This document shows, piece after piece, positions 30,497-42,106 of a stretch of 64,000 nucleotides of DNA. The position numbers and the translations under genes were made by a program. Within the stretch, counting starts at the first letter, position 1. The number at the start of each line of letters is the position of its first letter. The notes under the pieces are model-generated. The model saw only the letters and a list, made by a program, of their open reading frames with translations, was not told where the DNA came from and made no database searches. This stretch comes from Triglochin maritima (taxonomy: Eukaryota > Streptophyta > Magnoliopsida > Alismatales > Juncaginaceae), in NCBI GenBank assembly GCA_963682175.1, contig OY821786.1:29534501-29598500 (forward strand), written 5' to 3'.

Positions 30497-30697
30497 TGTT
30501 GGTTTTTTGGCCTTAATCCGTGTTTTGATGATTTAACTAACCAAGTCATGTAATTTTAGTTTTTATTTGAGTCTTAGTAACTTATGTGAACTTGAGCATA
30601 CAAGAGTTCAAATCTATTCGTATACACACTAGGTTTCTTATAGAAGTCACATACAAAATTTTAGATCAATTGGACTTCAATAGGTCACCCAAACATA

Positions 30698-31916
30698 GGT
30701 AGAAGGACCTGAATGTAAGACAGAAGGATATGAATGTAAGACAGAATGACCTATTAGCAAAACAGAATACTCCACACCATCATGGGGAGTATTTTAGCAA
30801 TTCGATTCGGGGCGGAGCACCAACAAACCAAGTGAATGCATCCAAGACCAGCAAATATACCAAGAAAAGCCCACAACAAAAATGAGTAGGATCTGAACCA
30901 TATAGACCGCCAATTGGCGGTCCATTTTGGCCCAAATCCACTAAAATTTCTCCAGCACATGTATTAGAGGATGTTTAGGCTATTTTTGGTATCTGTTAGT
31001 CCCACATCGGGGGATTGTCCCGGTTTGCCTTTTTCCATGGCTATAAATAGAACCCTTCACCTTCTATTGTAATAACTCCATATTTTAAGTGGCTATTCTT
31101 CCTACTAGAAGTGAGGCCTTGAAGTACATACTAAAGTAGGAGGATGCTACTTTTAATGTGAGTCATTTTAATACAAGTTTTCTTTATTATGTTGTTTGTT
31201 TTATGTTTCTTGTTTTGCTTTGCTTAATCTCATTTCATTAGTTTTATTAGCTTAGTTAATATGTTTTCTTTGTTTAGTTTAATAATTAGTGTAATGTTTA
31301 GTGAGTAGTTCCATCCCCTTTGTGGGGTGGAGTAGATGTACATACATGCAAATGAGAATGGATTGAATGCTTTATTTCCAATGTGTTGATAAAACATGAA
31401 TGTATGCTTGCTTGTTTAGGATAGAATTTATAACTTGATGAGTTTTGCCAAAATGATTAGACACCTCTCATGCTTGTTTAGGTTCTGAAATAAACATCTT
31501 GCATATGTAAATGTTAATCAACTAAGTTGGTGAATAGATTGATAGGTTTTGCCACAACATTTAGACACTTCCTATGCATGATAACCCCACCTTAATTTGT
31601 GCTTAAAGAATGTGTTCAACACCCACCTCTTTGCTTGTGTGTACTCACTCCACCCCTTAGGGGTTTTCCCATTTCTGTATTCCAGAATTCTTGTTTTGTC
31701 CTTAGCTTAGTTGTCATTTCATTGTTTGTTTCTTTGTTCGCATTTCAAACCTCTTAGCGTAGTTTAGTGTAGAGTAGAATAATCAATCTTTCTCCCCCAA
31801 TTTTTGCCACTTGATTTCTGATAAACAAGAGGCTGCTCACCTCCCTGAGGACGACCCGTACTTGCCACCGCTTCATCGCGGTCGTGCACTTGCGGTTTAA
31901 ATTAAAACGTTCAACA
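30698..31916 (+). repeat. 5'-truncated LTR inside the element D LTR
   Basis: Lacks the first about 200 bp of the LTR but keeps a dyad (about 30903-30920), the TATA element (about 31043-31051) and the normal end TTCAACA. No target duplication can be tested because one end is missing. A short repeat (TGAATGTAAGACAGAAGGA-like, 30710-30750) is duplicated at its left end. Confidence 0.75.
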
Positions 31917-32159
31917 ACCCTCAAAATGGTCAATTGTCCCGTAGATTTAGTTTGACCGTTCACTTAAGTTATAGCCATTAGGTTCGACCTTAGTTTAAGT
32001 TGGTTCAAAAGTTTCTTAATTTAATGGAAACAGTCGACCGTTGATCCCGAGTCGGTTGACTGATTTAGGACAGAATTTACAGAACTTCAGTTTCTGATTT
32101 GTGTATCTTACCCACTTCATCAATTATTCTCTCAGACTTATTTACACAGCTATATCTCT

Positions 32160-32180
32160 CTAGGAGCTTATAAATAGAGG
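32160..32180 (+). promoter_or_regulatory. TATA box of the element D LTR
   Basis: TTATAAATAGAGG in the same context as in the LTRs of G (reversed) and E, and therefore the probable core promoter of the Copia family. Confidence 0.5.
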
Positions 32181-32210
32181 TCCGTACACCTTATTTACAA
32201 CTCTCTCATA

Positions 32211-32276
32211 CTTAGAGGACGAGTTTTGTCTCGTGAGGGTTTTCTTAGAGGACGAGTTTTGTCTCGTGAGGGTTTT
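32211..32276 (-). repeat. tandem pair of 33-bp stem-loop units at the edge of fragment C
   Basis: CTTAGAGGACGAGTTTTGTCTCGTGAGGGTTTT occurs twice in direct succession (the unit exceeds 20 bases; key part ACGAGTTTTGTCTCGT). On the minus strand each copy forms ACGAG-ACAAAA-CTCGT, the counterpart of the AGGAG-ACAACA-CTCCT hairpin in A, B, F and H. One pair is swapped from G-C to C-G on both arms. Confidence 0.6.
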
Positions 32277-33194
32277 CAGTTGACACACCCACAAAGTCTT
32301 AAATCAACATTTCAATCATAACTCTCAATATCTCCACCTTAACCTTATACATCCCACTTAGAATTCTTGCATTCTCATTATATAAATCTAACTCATAAAA
32401 AAATATGACTTGGTCTTTGTTCCTTCAATATTCACACCACTAACCCTTCTACACATGTTATCACTTAAATTATTTTGTACGCCTCCTCTGGTGGTGAAGT
32501 ATCATTCGGATCAACCATGGTATGGATTTTTCTTTTAGCTTTCGGCCTTGAGTATCTTAAAATAATTTTTTTTCCCGTGATTCAACACATTTGCTTTTTT
32601 TGACACTTTTACCCTTTTTGCATTCGTGTAGCGAGTTTTGTCGATAATCCCGAACTGGCAGACTCAAGTTACTGGGTTTTAAGATACCCCTACGGACCAG
32701 TGACTCGAAGGCTTGGGCTTTGGTAATCATTTTGCAAAATGTGCTTTCCTCACTTTATTCCTTTTAAATTTTTTTTTACTTTTATTTTCCTCAAGGCTTA
32801 ATTGCTATTGGAAGTCCACACTTCCCGATATATTTTCCTCAACCTCTGCTTTTTATCAACCACTTCAAAGATTTGATTCATCCAATTGAAGTGCATACAT
32901 GTCTTTAAAGGGTAATGGGTTATTTCTTTGGAACTTAGATTTATGTCGTAATTTCTACAAGCAAAACTATATAATAAGGAACAAAAACTCAATGCATTTT
33001 GTACACTGGTTTTGGCAGTTCGATCTTAAGCTATGTCATGGAACATTGATTTTTTTTAAAGAACAATAAAAAAGATAGATAGATAAATACACCCCACACC
33101 TAATTCATGCATTGTCCTCAATGTATGCAAAGAAAAAGCAAATGCACGTATTACCTGAGTCAACTTGCGGTAGAGGGGTTAAATTTGCTCAGAG

Positions 33195-34790
33195 TCAACC
33201 ATAGTCAGAACAGGATTGAATGACACCATGTTGGTGCATGTATCCAGTTGAATTGTTCCACATGTTGCACTGAGGCACAGATTCCACACCCCTCACATGT
33301 ATTGGTTCTCTTATTTGCTCGAGTGATGGTGGGTGTGTCGAAGAATTGCTCCCCTTTTTCTTACTTCCTTTTTGATTTTGTGATGATTTATTTGATTCGG
33401 AAATCTTATAAATACGTGATCTCATCACAACATCACTTTGATTGCATACTACTTCTGGCTCATTATCAACATGAAAGATATTAAATTCAGCTTTTAAGTT
33501 TCCAAAAGATAGTTGCATGAGCCCATTTCGGCAATTTATCAAAGCTTCAGAAATGGCTAGAAATGGTCTACCTAGTATCACAGGGATTTGTCTCTTAGGA
33601 TCGACAACAGGTTCAGTGTCTAGAACGACAAAATCCACTGGGTAAATGAAGTCACCAACCTTAATCAAAACATCCTCTACTATACCTCTTGGTTTCATAA
33701 TAGAGCAATCAGCAAATTGAAAGATTGTCTTAGAGGGTTTTAGTGGACCAAGGTTGAATTGTTCGTAGACAGAGAACGGGAGTAAGTTAACACTAGCACC
33801 AAGGTCTAGAAGGGCTTTGTTGATAAAGGTATCTCCTATTGCACATGAAATTGTGGGACACCCAGGGTCCTTATATTTTATAGGAGACGAATTTGACAGA
33901 ATAGAGCTTATGTTTGCAGTTAAGAATGCCTTCTTTGGTACGTTTGTTTTTCTTTTCTTAGTGAACAGATCCTTTAAAACTTTAGCATAAGCAGGTATTT
34001 GTTGAATCATATCTAAAAGTGGAATATTCACCTTAACTTGCTTAAATACTTCCAAGATTTTCTCCATTTGTGCACTTGAGTTCTTCTTGAGTCTATTGGG
34101 GAATGGAGCTTTAGGAACATAGACTCGCTCAGGTTGAGCTATGGGTTCAGTTTGAGTAGGTGGGTTGGGCGTTTCAGATTGGACGTCAGGTTCAATGGTT
34201 AGGTCATATGTGGTTGCTTGATGGCTAGATTGATTATACGTTCTAGGATTTACCACATTGTTATCGACTTCTCTTCCGGACCGTAATGATACTACTGCAT
34301 TTATTTGTTGGAACGGTCCTTCCTCATTAACCATTTGAACCGGTCTAGGGTTGTTATTTCCTAGAGGTGGTTGATAGGGCTGATATGAATTATTAGATCT
34401 TGGATTCACCTAAGGTTGGCTTGGAAACTGACCCTTTTCTCTTGCACCTAGAATTTGTGCGAGTTGGCTGATTTGTGTCTCTAGCCTTTGGAAAGACTGG
34501 TTGGTTGTTTGTATAAAGGTTTTCATCAAATTTTCCAAGCTTGTCAACCTAACCTCATGATCGTCATTGTTACTAAACCCAGATGATGTATTATTTTGGT
34601 TATACGGGTTTGGTTGTTGTCTAGGAGGTTGACCTTGTTGGCTTGATGAGAAATTGGAATTATTACGCCAACCCGAGTTATAGGTTGATGCGCATGGGTC
34701 ATTTCTAGCATGGTTAAACGTGGCATTAACTTGTTCCCAGTCCGCACAATCCTCTATTAAATGACCAGTCTGACCACTTCTAGAGCAAGG
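33195..34790 (-). pseudogene. fragment C: zinc knuckle and intact-looking aspartic protease
   Basis: 34790 to 34410 encodes a knuckle in which the second Cys is Ser (CSRSGQTGHLIEDC) and the linker, then a stop where the related elements have Glu. From 34409 a 404-residue frame encodes KILEVFKQVKVNIPLLDMIQQIPAYAKVLKDL and the protease active site LLDLGASVNLLPFSVYEQ in one frame, then VGDFIYPVDFVVLDTEP and ILGRPFLAISEALINCRNG. This is the only copy in the window whose protease active-site region is unbroken, and so the best reference for the frameshifts in A and B. The capsid domain is absent. Confidence 0.8.
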
Positions 34791-34995
34791 GATAGACGAG
34801 ACTTGATTCCTCGCAAGAGAGGACGTAGGCGGGAGACCGAACCTCTGTAAAAAACCCCGTGTTCCATTGTGGTTTGCATATTTCTTCTTACTTGCTTGTT
34901 TATTTTAAATTCCGCTGTGTATATCTTGATTGCTTAAACAAGTAGGTAATTAGCATAAAAGTGAGTAGTATTAGAGACCTTCACGATCCTACATT

Positions 34996-35007
34996 TGGTA
35001 TCAGAGC
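34996..35007 (+). other. primer-binding site of element D (tRNA-iMet)
   Basis: TGGTATCAGAGC, the canonical plant Copia primer site, two bases after the LTR end ACGATCCTACA. Confidence 0.85.
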
Positions 35008-35045
35008 CTTGTGAGCTAAATTGCATACTTAATCATATTTTTAGC

Positions 35046-36233
35046 ATGGCTAGTACATCTAATCATGTAAAGGGATTATGCACAACTCGACCTCCTTTGC
35101 TAAATGAGTCAAATTATGATTATTGGAAGAATATGATGAAAATATTCCAAATTTAAAATGACCTTAAGTATTGGATGTTTCTTCAAAATCCATACACACC
35201 CCCAAATGAAGATGATTTAGATTCACTCACTAGGCCCAAAATCAATTTGAAATGACCTTAAGTATTGGATTTTGCTTCAAAATCCCTACACATCCCGAAA
35301 TGAAGATGAATTAGCCTACTTTGTAGGGCCAAAATGAAAGAAATTGAGATGAACTCAAAAATAATGAACATTCTATATTGCGGGCTAAATGAGGGTGAAT
35401 ACAATAGAATTAGGGGTTGTGAAAGTGCATATGAAATAGGGCATAGATTGCAAATGCATCATGAGGGAGATATCAAAACTAAAGAAACCCGCATTAGTCT
35501 CCTCTTGCACAAATATGAAATATTTTCTATGCAAATCGGTGAGAACATAAGCGAAATGAACACTCGCTTAACCGATATTACTAACTCTCTTTTGGTTCTT
35601 GGAAGAAAAATCAATGAAGGAGAGATGACAGGGACGTTCCTCCGGTCACTTAGCATCGATTGGGGCGATAAAGTCGTCGTGATTGAAGAGGCGCATTCAA
35701 AATTAAAGATGGTGGAACTCGTTGGAAACTTGATGGCATATGAACTTCAAATCAACCATCGAAAGGAGAAGGAAGCTTCAAAGAACAAACCCTTCTTGTC
35801 ATTACATGCAAATGTTGAGCAACCAAGGAGGAGTATAGAAGATGAGGACATTGAAGTCCTAGCCAAAAACTTCTTCAAATGCCTCAAGAAGGATAAGGGA
35901 GAAAAGAATGAAAGAAGAGGTAGAAGAAGTGAGAAAAGAGAAAAAGAAAAGGAGAAGGAGGAGAGCAAAAATAAGAAAAGAGAAGGGGAGAAGAAAAAGG
36001 AGAGAAGGGAGAGGAGAAGAGAAAAGGAGAAGTGCAAGAGAAGAGATAGGAAGGAGATAGCTCACAAGGCTACATGAGATGATTCTTCATCGCCATCATC
36101 ATCATCGTCTTCCTTACAAAGTAGAAGAGAGGTGACTCACTCATGCTTCATGGCTATTGAAGATGATCAAAGTGAGGTAGAATCTAACTCTTCTTCTAGT
36201 AAATTAATGCTCAACTAAGTCATATTATAGTGA
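35046..36233 (+). pseudogene. element D: Copia gag (UBN2-type), broken
   Basis: The ATG at 35046 starts MASTSNHVKGLCTTRPPLLNESNYDYWKNMMKIFQ, the classical N-terminus of Copia gag, and then meets TAA at about 35154. A duplicated block of about 100 bp follows (about 35150-35230 and 35255-35335). From 35334 a 247-residue frame covers the rest of the domain: YEIGHRLQMHHEG, TKETRISLLLHKYEIFSMQIGENISEMNTRL, LRSLSIDWGDKVVVIEEAHSKL and ELVGNLMAYE. It ends in a long Lys/Arg/Glu-rich tail. After about 36233 the homology to the G gag stops. No zinc knuckle or pol is seen. Confidence 0.8.
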
Positions 36234-36258
36234 TATTGTCAAGCTTATACAACTTCTA

Positions 36259-36960
36259 CGAAGACATTTTCAATGCATATATCAAATCGTTTATTAAAAG
36301 GTTCATTGTCAAGTTTATACAATTATACCTTCCCAAATACATTACCAATATTTTTTCAAACGGTTAGTTGTTGATATCATTTTTATTTTTTATATAGAAA
36401 TTAAGTCTAGTAATGGTATGCTTGCTTGGGAAATTATTAAGAAAAAATAGTACAAATTGATTAAAAAAATTATATATATACAAATTTGTATCTCAACTTT
36501 ACTCTCTCCACTTTTGGAGAGAAATCGAGAGAAAGTTTTTAGTATACTTATATGACTGAATTTCATGGTTTTTAATATTAAATAACAACCCCCTAAATGA
36601 ACATAGAAAGTAGTTTTGTAAGATTATCAAAAAAAATATCTTGTCTGGTGATTTGACCAAGCATGAGAAAAGGAAAGAAAAAGAAATGGAAGTTATCTTC
36701 TATTTTCCTTACCCCTCTCATTTTTTAGCCAAACACAAACCATTAGTATGGTTGTAGAATAAGCCTCCTACTTGACCTAAATTATGTATCTAAATTTGAA
36801 TTACCACCATTATCATTGTAGAACCCACTTCTGAACTTGGAGAGTGTAGTTATGTATCGGAAAATCTTTTTGTATCCTCTATTGTTCATGGACTTTAATT
36901 TTTGGGTTTTTTACCTGTCTTATAAAATAACTAGTTTGATTCAATTTCGTATTTAAAGAA
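36259..36960. repeat. diverged direct repeat, copy 1
   Basis: About 650-700 bp of AT-rich sequence starting GAAGACATTTTCAATG that recurs in the same direction at 37383. The copies differ by scattered bases and small indels (roughly 85-90 percent identical by eye). No TG/CA ends, inverted repeats or ORFs mark it. Two LTRs of a tiny element, or an old local duplication, are both possible. Confidence 0.65.
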
Positions 36961-37382
36961 CCTTAGACATTGTTTAGTGATGTAAACATATATTTGACTT
37001 TCTCTCATCAAGCTGGATGGTTGAGTAACATATTCACCAAAATTCGAGAACCTTTAAAGAACTGCATTTTTTTGAGTTAGTTATTAGCAACCATAGTTCC
37101 CAGGGTTTTAATAAAATTACATCAGGTACTTGCAAGTTTACAGAATATCCTTCTTGTATTTTTGGAAGTGTTGTCTTGATCCTTCCTCGGATCTCATATT
37201 TTAATAGGTTATACTATCATTTGAACTGATTACTCCTCATTAGTAATTAGAGATTCTTGAAATCTGAACATTCTTTTATTGAAGGATTTTTTTTGATTAT
37301 AATGAAAGCACGACAAGAAAACATTTTGTATCAACATTATTTTTGCTTGTGTTTTTATGAATAATGATAAGATATTGAGAAG
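36961..37382. other. unassigned spacer between the direct repeats
   Basis: About 420 bp, AT-rich, without recognisable primer site, polypurine tract or coding domain. Confidence 0.4.
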
Positions 37383-38020
37383 CGAAGACATTTTCAATGA
37401 ATATATCAAATCATATATTAAAAAGGTAATTGTCAAGTTTATACAATTATACCTTGCCAAATACATTACCAATATTTTTTCAAACGGTTAGTTGTTGATA
37501 TCATATTCATTTGTTTTTATATAGAAATTAAGTCAACTATGGAGAGAAAATAGTAGAAATTGATAAAAAAAATTATATATATACAAATTCGTATCTCAAC
37601 TTTAAGCTCTCCACTTTTGGAGAGAAATCGAGAGAAAGTTGTTAGTATACTTTTATGACTGAATTTCATTATTTTCAATATTTACTAACAACCCACTGAT
37701 TGAAAATAGAAAGTAGTTTTCTAAGTTTATAATAATTTTTATATTGTCTCATGATTTGACCAAGCATGAGGAAAGGAAAGAGAGAAAAATCTTCTCTTTT
37801 CCTTTTCCTTTTCCTTTCCCTTTCTCATTTCTTATCCAAACACAAACCATTATTATGGTTGGTAGTACGAGCCTCCTGCTTTACATAAATTTTGTGTCTA
37901 AATTTGAATTACCACCATTGTCATTGTAGATCCCACTACTGAACAGGAAGAGGGTCGTTATGTATTGAAATTTTTGTGTGTCATCTATTGTTCACGGACT
38001 TGAATTTCTTGGTTTTTTGT
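37383..38020. repeat. diverged direct repeat, copy 2
   Basis: Second copy of the repeat at 36259, ending near the start of LTR-like fragment K. Its run of TTTTCC repeats (37795-37825) is expanded relative to copy 1. Confidence 0.65.
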
Positions 38021-38043
38021 GTCGTCTATTGTTTAGGACTTAA

Positions 38044-39605
38044 ATGAAGCAAAATGAACCTCTCGGCCATACATAAGGACCATCTTCAAGAGGAAAGTAC
38101 CAAAATTTAAGCAAGGAGGGACCAAATAGGAAACCGAGAAACTCCACACCATCACGAGGAGTATTTTGGGAATTAGATTCGTGCACAGACTCAAACAACT
38201 AATCCGGGTGCACCACACGTGGAGAATTGAAGGAATGAAGAAGCCACTGTAGTTTTCTAAGAGCCCAATTTTGCATGTCTAAACTTGTAGATTGCTTCCA
38301 GATTAATCAATAAACCCATCAATCCCTTTTTTATACAATTTGGACCTTAAAAGTCAAAGCAGGATATTAGTGAATTGCCATCGAAGTAATGCATCATTTG
38401 TAGACCTTGTACGCATTCAACTTTTCTTTGCTTTTTTCTGTTGTTGAGTGCTGGCATGAGGTACGTGCAGCCATTCTCTCATTCTTGAATGGTTAGAGCA
38501 TGCATTAGCTAGTAAGGTGCATCAAGACATGAGTGAGGTGAGTGTTTGATTGGTGAGCTTGATTGATATATAGGAATCAAACTACTCTAAGGGGGTTGTC
38601 TTATACAAGATAAGGTGGGGGATTTCATCACCCTTTCCTTAGCCCCTAAAATCACACTAATCAAAAGCCTTAATCTAAAATCAAGTAGACGTGGGCCACT
38701 AGGATTCGGGCGCGCTTAGGAGACAATCTCATTTTCGATGTCATGGCCGAAAGTCGTCGTTTACTTAGTTGCATTGAGACTTTTGGGACCTCTGGGTCTT
38801 GACTTTCTCATTCGGCTTTGTGACCTTTCGCCCAACGAGGTGAGGCATTTGGGAGTGTGGGGAGTCGTAGTTAGGCGTCGTCTAGCTTAAGGACCTATAG
38901 CCAGCCTAAGCTTGTTTGAGCTGTGTTTGCTAAATTAGGCTTCTACCTTTACCCACTACCCACACTAGATCCAGGGATTCTTTCCTTCTCAGCTGAGTCT
39001 TCTTCTCGTCTATATTCTTCGAGTAGTGTCCTATGATTACACCTTATGTTGTGTGTAGCTTTTTTGAGTTGAGTCGAGCATTTTATGCGAGGTTGGGCTC
39101 GTTCTGGTGAGAGTGCATTTATCTTCTTAGATGGATGGTCTAGGTGATCGTCCATCTCCATCTCGAGCTCCTTTGGAGCGTGAGGTCGAGTCATCTCATG
39201 GAGGTGGGGGAGATCGAGTTCCATACATGAATTACCTCGGTCCACTCCTACTACAACGTAGACCTCATCCTCCTCCGACTCATGACAAAGAGGTATTCGG
39301 TCAGGATCGAGTTCTGGGTGCACCACCACCTTTAACTCAACATGATCGACCGATGACTCGGTGGGAGCGGACCCATCCTGTTCCAGCCACGCAGCCTTCG
39401 TGCATGGTTCTCCCGCCTTCTCATGGGAACAACTATGAATTAAAACCTCAATATATGAGCATGTTTTCTACCTTGACTGCTAATAAGAAGGATCCGTATA
39501 ACTTTATACGTAAATTCGAGGAGGTATCCTCTACGTTCAAGCTTCAACAACTTGACAAGGATTCCATCCGGTTGAGGATGATTTCTTTCACGTTGCCCCG
39601 ACACC
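38044..39605 (+). mobile_element. element K: deleted gag element fragment
   Basis: Begins with a U3-like LTR part (38044-38270; ACTCCACACCATCACGAGGAG as in the other LTRs) and jumps, without LTR end or primer site, into the leader near 38285. It continues through the shared leader block (GATAAGGTGGGGGATTTCATC) to gag at 39131 and breaks off at 39605 into CACTA-type sequence. It is a third subfamily. Confidence 0.65.
39131..39605 (+). pseudogene. element K: N-terminal gag fragment
   Basis: Starts at an ATG (MDGLGDRPSPSRAPLER), runs through PSCMVLPPSHGNNYELKPQYMSMFSTLTANKKDPYNFIRKFEEVSSTFKLQQLDKDSIRLRMISFTLP, then loses homology. The second part is the first half of the same capsid domain as in A and B. 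The MDG--GD-P start is also the start of the H protein, whose capsid part is missing. That suggests H derives from a K-like gag by internal deletion. Confidence 0.7.
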
Positions 39606-40010
39606 TATGCCATGGTGTATAGACGTCGGCTACATATGACCGATGTCTATTATACACTTAAATAACCAAGCCCAAGATGTCCAAGTGTCAATCTTTTGAT
39701 CATTAATAAAGTACCTCAAGCCCAAGATGCGCAAGTGCCCCATCTCGACCTCATTCAGCAGTAAATGAGTAGTGGAGTACATCAACCACACCAACAACAA
39801 AAAGTTCTGATGTGGAACTCAACTACAAGTACAATAGGCGTCGTCTATATAGGGTGACCGACACTATACCTTTCAATAATAATAATAATAATAAGTTACG
39901 CCTTGTAGGCATCGGCTACCTTATAAAACCGACGTCTATACAAGGGTAAATAATAATAATAAAACATTGCAATGAAAAGTGCCACAAGTGCCAATATTTT
40001 TGACCATTAA

Positions 40011-40042
<32 letters not shown>

Positions 40043-40415
40043 CCCGTTTGCTTATTGTAATATGATACCCAACTCCCATTTAAGAGCGAAGGAGTGATGG
40101 AGGACATCAAGCCCACCAACAAAAAACAATTCTCCAATGTGGGATTAAACTTTAACACATAGGAGATGGTTACATACTTTTCTTATTCTAATTTTATCTT
40201 GTAATGGAGATGAATGATTCCTTACATGTTATATATATGTTATTATTTCTGATGTAGGTTTAAATGATGAGAAATGATTAAGGATATCATATGAACAAAA
40301 CAATATTATAATTTTCTTATTTTAAATTATTAAGGAGGCATAAACGTTAGTTATAGTACAAAAACGGACGTCCGACGTATATTTGGCGACGTTCATTCCC
40401 TATTTTGCACTAATG
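39606..40415. mobile_element. CACTA-type fragment with right terminus
   Basis: Starts abruptly with TAGACGTCGGC and inverted ACCGATGTCTA repeats. It carries (AAT)n near 39876-39896 and (TA)n near 40018-40042, and ends ATTTTGCACTAATG (40415), the reverse of a CATTAGTGCAAAAT terminal repeat. The internal order matches 42190-42816, so both are copies of one family. The three bases outside this terminus (TTG) do not match those outside 27998 (AGA). Confidence 0.55.
40018..40042. repeat. (TA)n microsatellite
   Basis: About twelve TA dinucleotides in the CACTA-type fragment. Confidence 0.85.
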
Positions 40416-42106
40416 TTGGTAGATTACATACTCTAAGCGGCTCTTCAATTTAGCAACACTCTAAAGTTCTCAATTTAAGTATCTAGTTATTTCATACGTG
40501 CCTTGGTTCTTCAAGAAAGTTTATAATATCCTTTTCTAAATTTTGTAAAGGTGAAACAAACGTAGGCAACATCAATGAATCCTATATTTATACTTTGCAA
40601 TATGTGGGGTCACTCACGTATGCTTTCTTCTTAAATGATATTTTCGTGTGGCAAATATATCAATTGTACATTTTCTTACATTAAATGGACAGAAATACAA
40701 TTGTTGAATTGAAAATCAATAATAAGAAGTACAAAGTTTGCAACCAATAACAATGTGCGGGGGAAATATATGATGTTTTATCTAAAAATGCGAAGAGTGT
40801 GTTATTCGAGATTTTTGACAAACCTAAATTGGGAATACGTGAAGCAAACACACCTAAACTTACCAATTCGAATAATATAGATGATTACTATTCACTTCAC
40901 TAGAAAATTGATGAAATTGAAGTGATGGTTATTCGAATTAGACTTGTTCATGTCACCTTAATTTTTTTCTGTTCAAAGATATAGAGATACAATGGAGATT
41001 ATTGAATTGTCAACGAATGAACAAAATTATGTATCTTTATTTTGATGAATGAGAATTGAGAAGTATTTGAAATTTTGCAGATGTGGCCGGGAGAGAGGAA
41101 TTTTTTTTATGATCCAAAATTATCCAGCATCCGCCCTCACTGGGTTAGATGGGCTGCAGTTCCAAACTGGAGGGGTGGTCCACACCGTTTTCACCAGAAT
41201 GTTTCACTGCCTTCGGAAATGTTAAGAGTTGTACCTTCACTAAATGTAGCGTGCTTTTTTGCGTGACATCTCAAATATATAATAAGTAATTAAGTAATTA
41301 ATAAAGAGATGCAGAAGTGTGTAGAATTATGTGTGTATTGCATGAATAAATGAATAAATTCTATGACTTGTCATGTATACAATTTTACTTACAATGTTCT
41401 TTGAAAAAAAGCATTGTTTAATTGATATATTAACCACCAACAAATATACTGATGTTAGAGAAGCGGTGACGAGTCATTGACGAACATACGTGCATGTGAT
41501 TGACAATTTGTTTTGAACCTTAAAGAAGCAACATGCTCTTTTCTAAATAATAAGGGAAAATTACAGTTTGCCCCTCATTTATACTTTCCTTTCACTTTCC
41601 ACCCCTCAGTTTCAAGGAATATTTTAGGGTGGGGCTAAAATTAAGAAAAAATGTTTCGGGAAGTTAATTTATTTTCCCTTAAACGAAGACTACAATTTTC
41701 TACTTAAACATATAATTGACCAATACTGGTTAGAATATTTTGAAACAATACATGATTGGGTCACTAACTTTGTCAAATAACTTTTTCTCAATATAAGAAC
41801 TTAATAACAGTTGTACAGTACACTCTACGTCGAGAAGTCTTTTATTCGGCTGACAAACCAACTTGTCTACGTCAAAAGTAGAAAAACAATCACCACAACC
41901 TAAATATAATATACAAATAATTAATTTTGTATTTTTTATTTTTAAGCAATAATCTATCACGTTTCTATGGTGTTTACATATACTACATAGTACTACTTCA
42001 TTACAAGTTTCCAAAAATTATAGTGGGGTTCAACCATTACATGCCCCACCTTGATTACTCATAATACTATTTCATTTTGGATTTGCGAAAATTGAAATGG
42101 ATGAAA
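40416..42106. other. AT-rich stretch with little recognisable content
   Basis: No TE ends or long ORFs. The segment at 41559-41640 (GGGAAAATTACAGTTTGCCCC) resembles a common plant intergenic repeat. One short GC-richer ORF is listed separately. Confidence 0.4.
41081..41266 (+). other. possible orphan exon
   Basis: Preceded by an acceptor-like ATTTTGCAG, it encodes MWPGERNFFYDPKLSSIRPH and WVRWAAVPNWRGGPHRFHQN. This composition (five Trp, several Pro/Arg) is unlike the AT-rich surroundings. I do not recognise the family. It might be a captured or leftover host exon, or chance. Confidence 0.25.

Larger units (their letters stand above)
32211..34795 (-). mobile_element. fragment C: gag-protease element without LTRs
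   Basis: A related but distinct tRNA-Asp-family internal region. On the minus strand it runs from the zinc knuckle (34795) through protease and tail to the 3' noncoding region, ending at the duplicated stem-loop. It has a conserved CATTGTCCTCAATG block and polypurine-like tract near 33090-33125. Both LTRs, leader and capsid are missing. It is embedded in the LTR of D. Confidence 0.7.
30497..36233 (+). mobile_element. element D: Copia-type element, 5' LTR twice interrupted, gag only
   Basis: Plus-strand pieces in order: LTR start (30497-30697), truncated Ty3-family LTR (30698-31916), LTR middle with TATAAATAGAGG (31917-32210), gag-protease fragment C (32211-34795), LTR end (34796-34993), tRNA-iMet primer site (34996-35007) and gag (from 35046), fading out at about 36233. 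Each LTR piece aligns in order with the LTR of G (reversed). No protease, integrase, RT or 3' LTR is found. Neither insert has complete ends, so how they entered is unclear. Confidence 0.65.

Noticed and set aside
35747..36065. Antisense Ser/Leu/Phe-rich ORFs looking like membrane proteins
   Set aside because: They are the reverse strand of the Lys/Arg/Glu-rich tail of Copia gag. The same artefact occurs at 45374-45661 opposite the G gag.
38044..39605. Element K as a complete TRIM or gag element
   Set aside because: The LTR end and primer site are missing and the gag breaks off in mid-domain at a CACTA-type junction. Only a fragment is present.
27998..40415. One single 12.4-kb CACTA element between the two opposite terminal repeats
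   Set aside because: The three bases outside the ends (AGA and TTG) do not match, the right terminal repeat has several changes, no transposase is readable between them, and 39606-40180 resembles 42190-42816 in the same direction, which points to separate copies.
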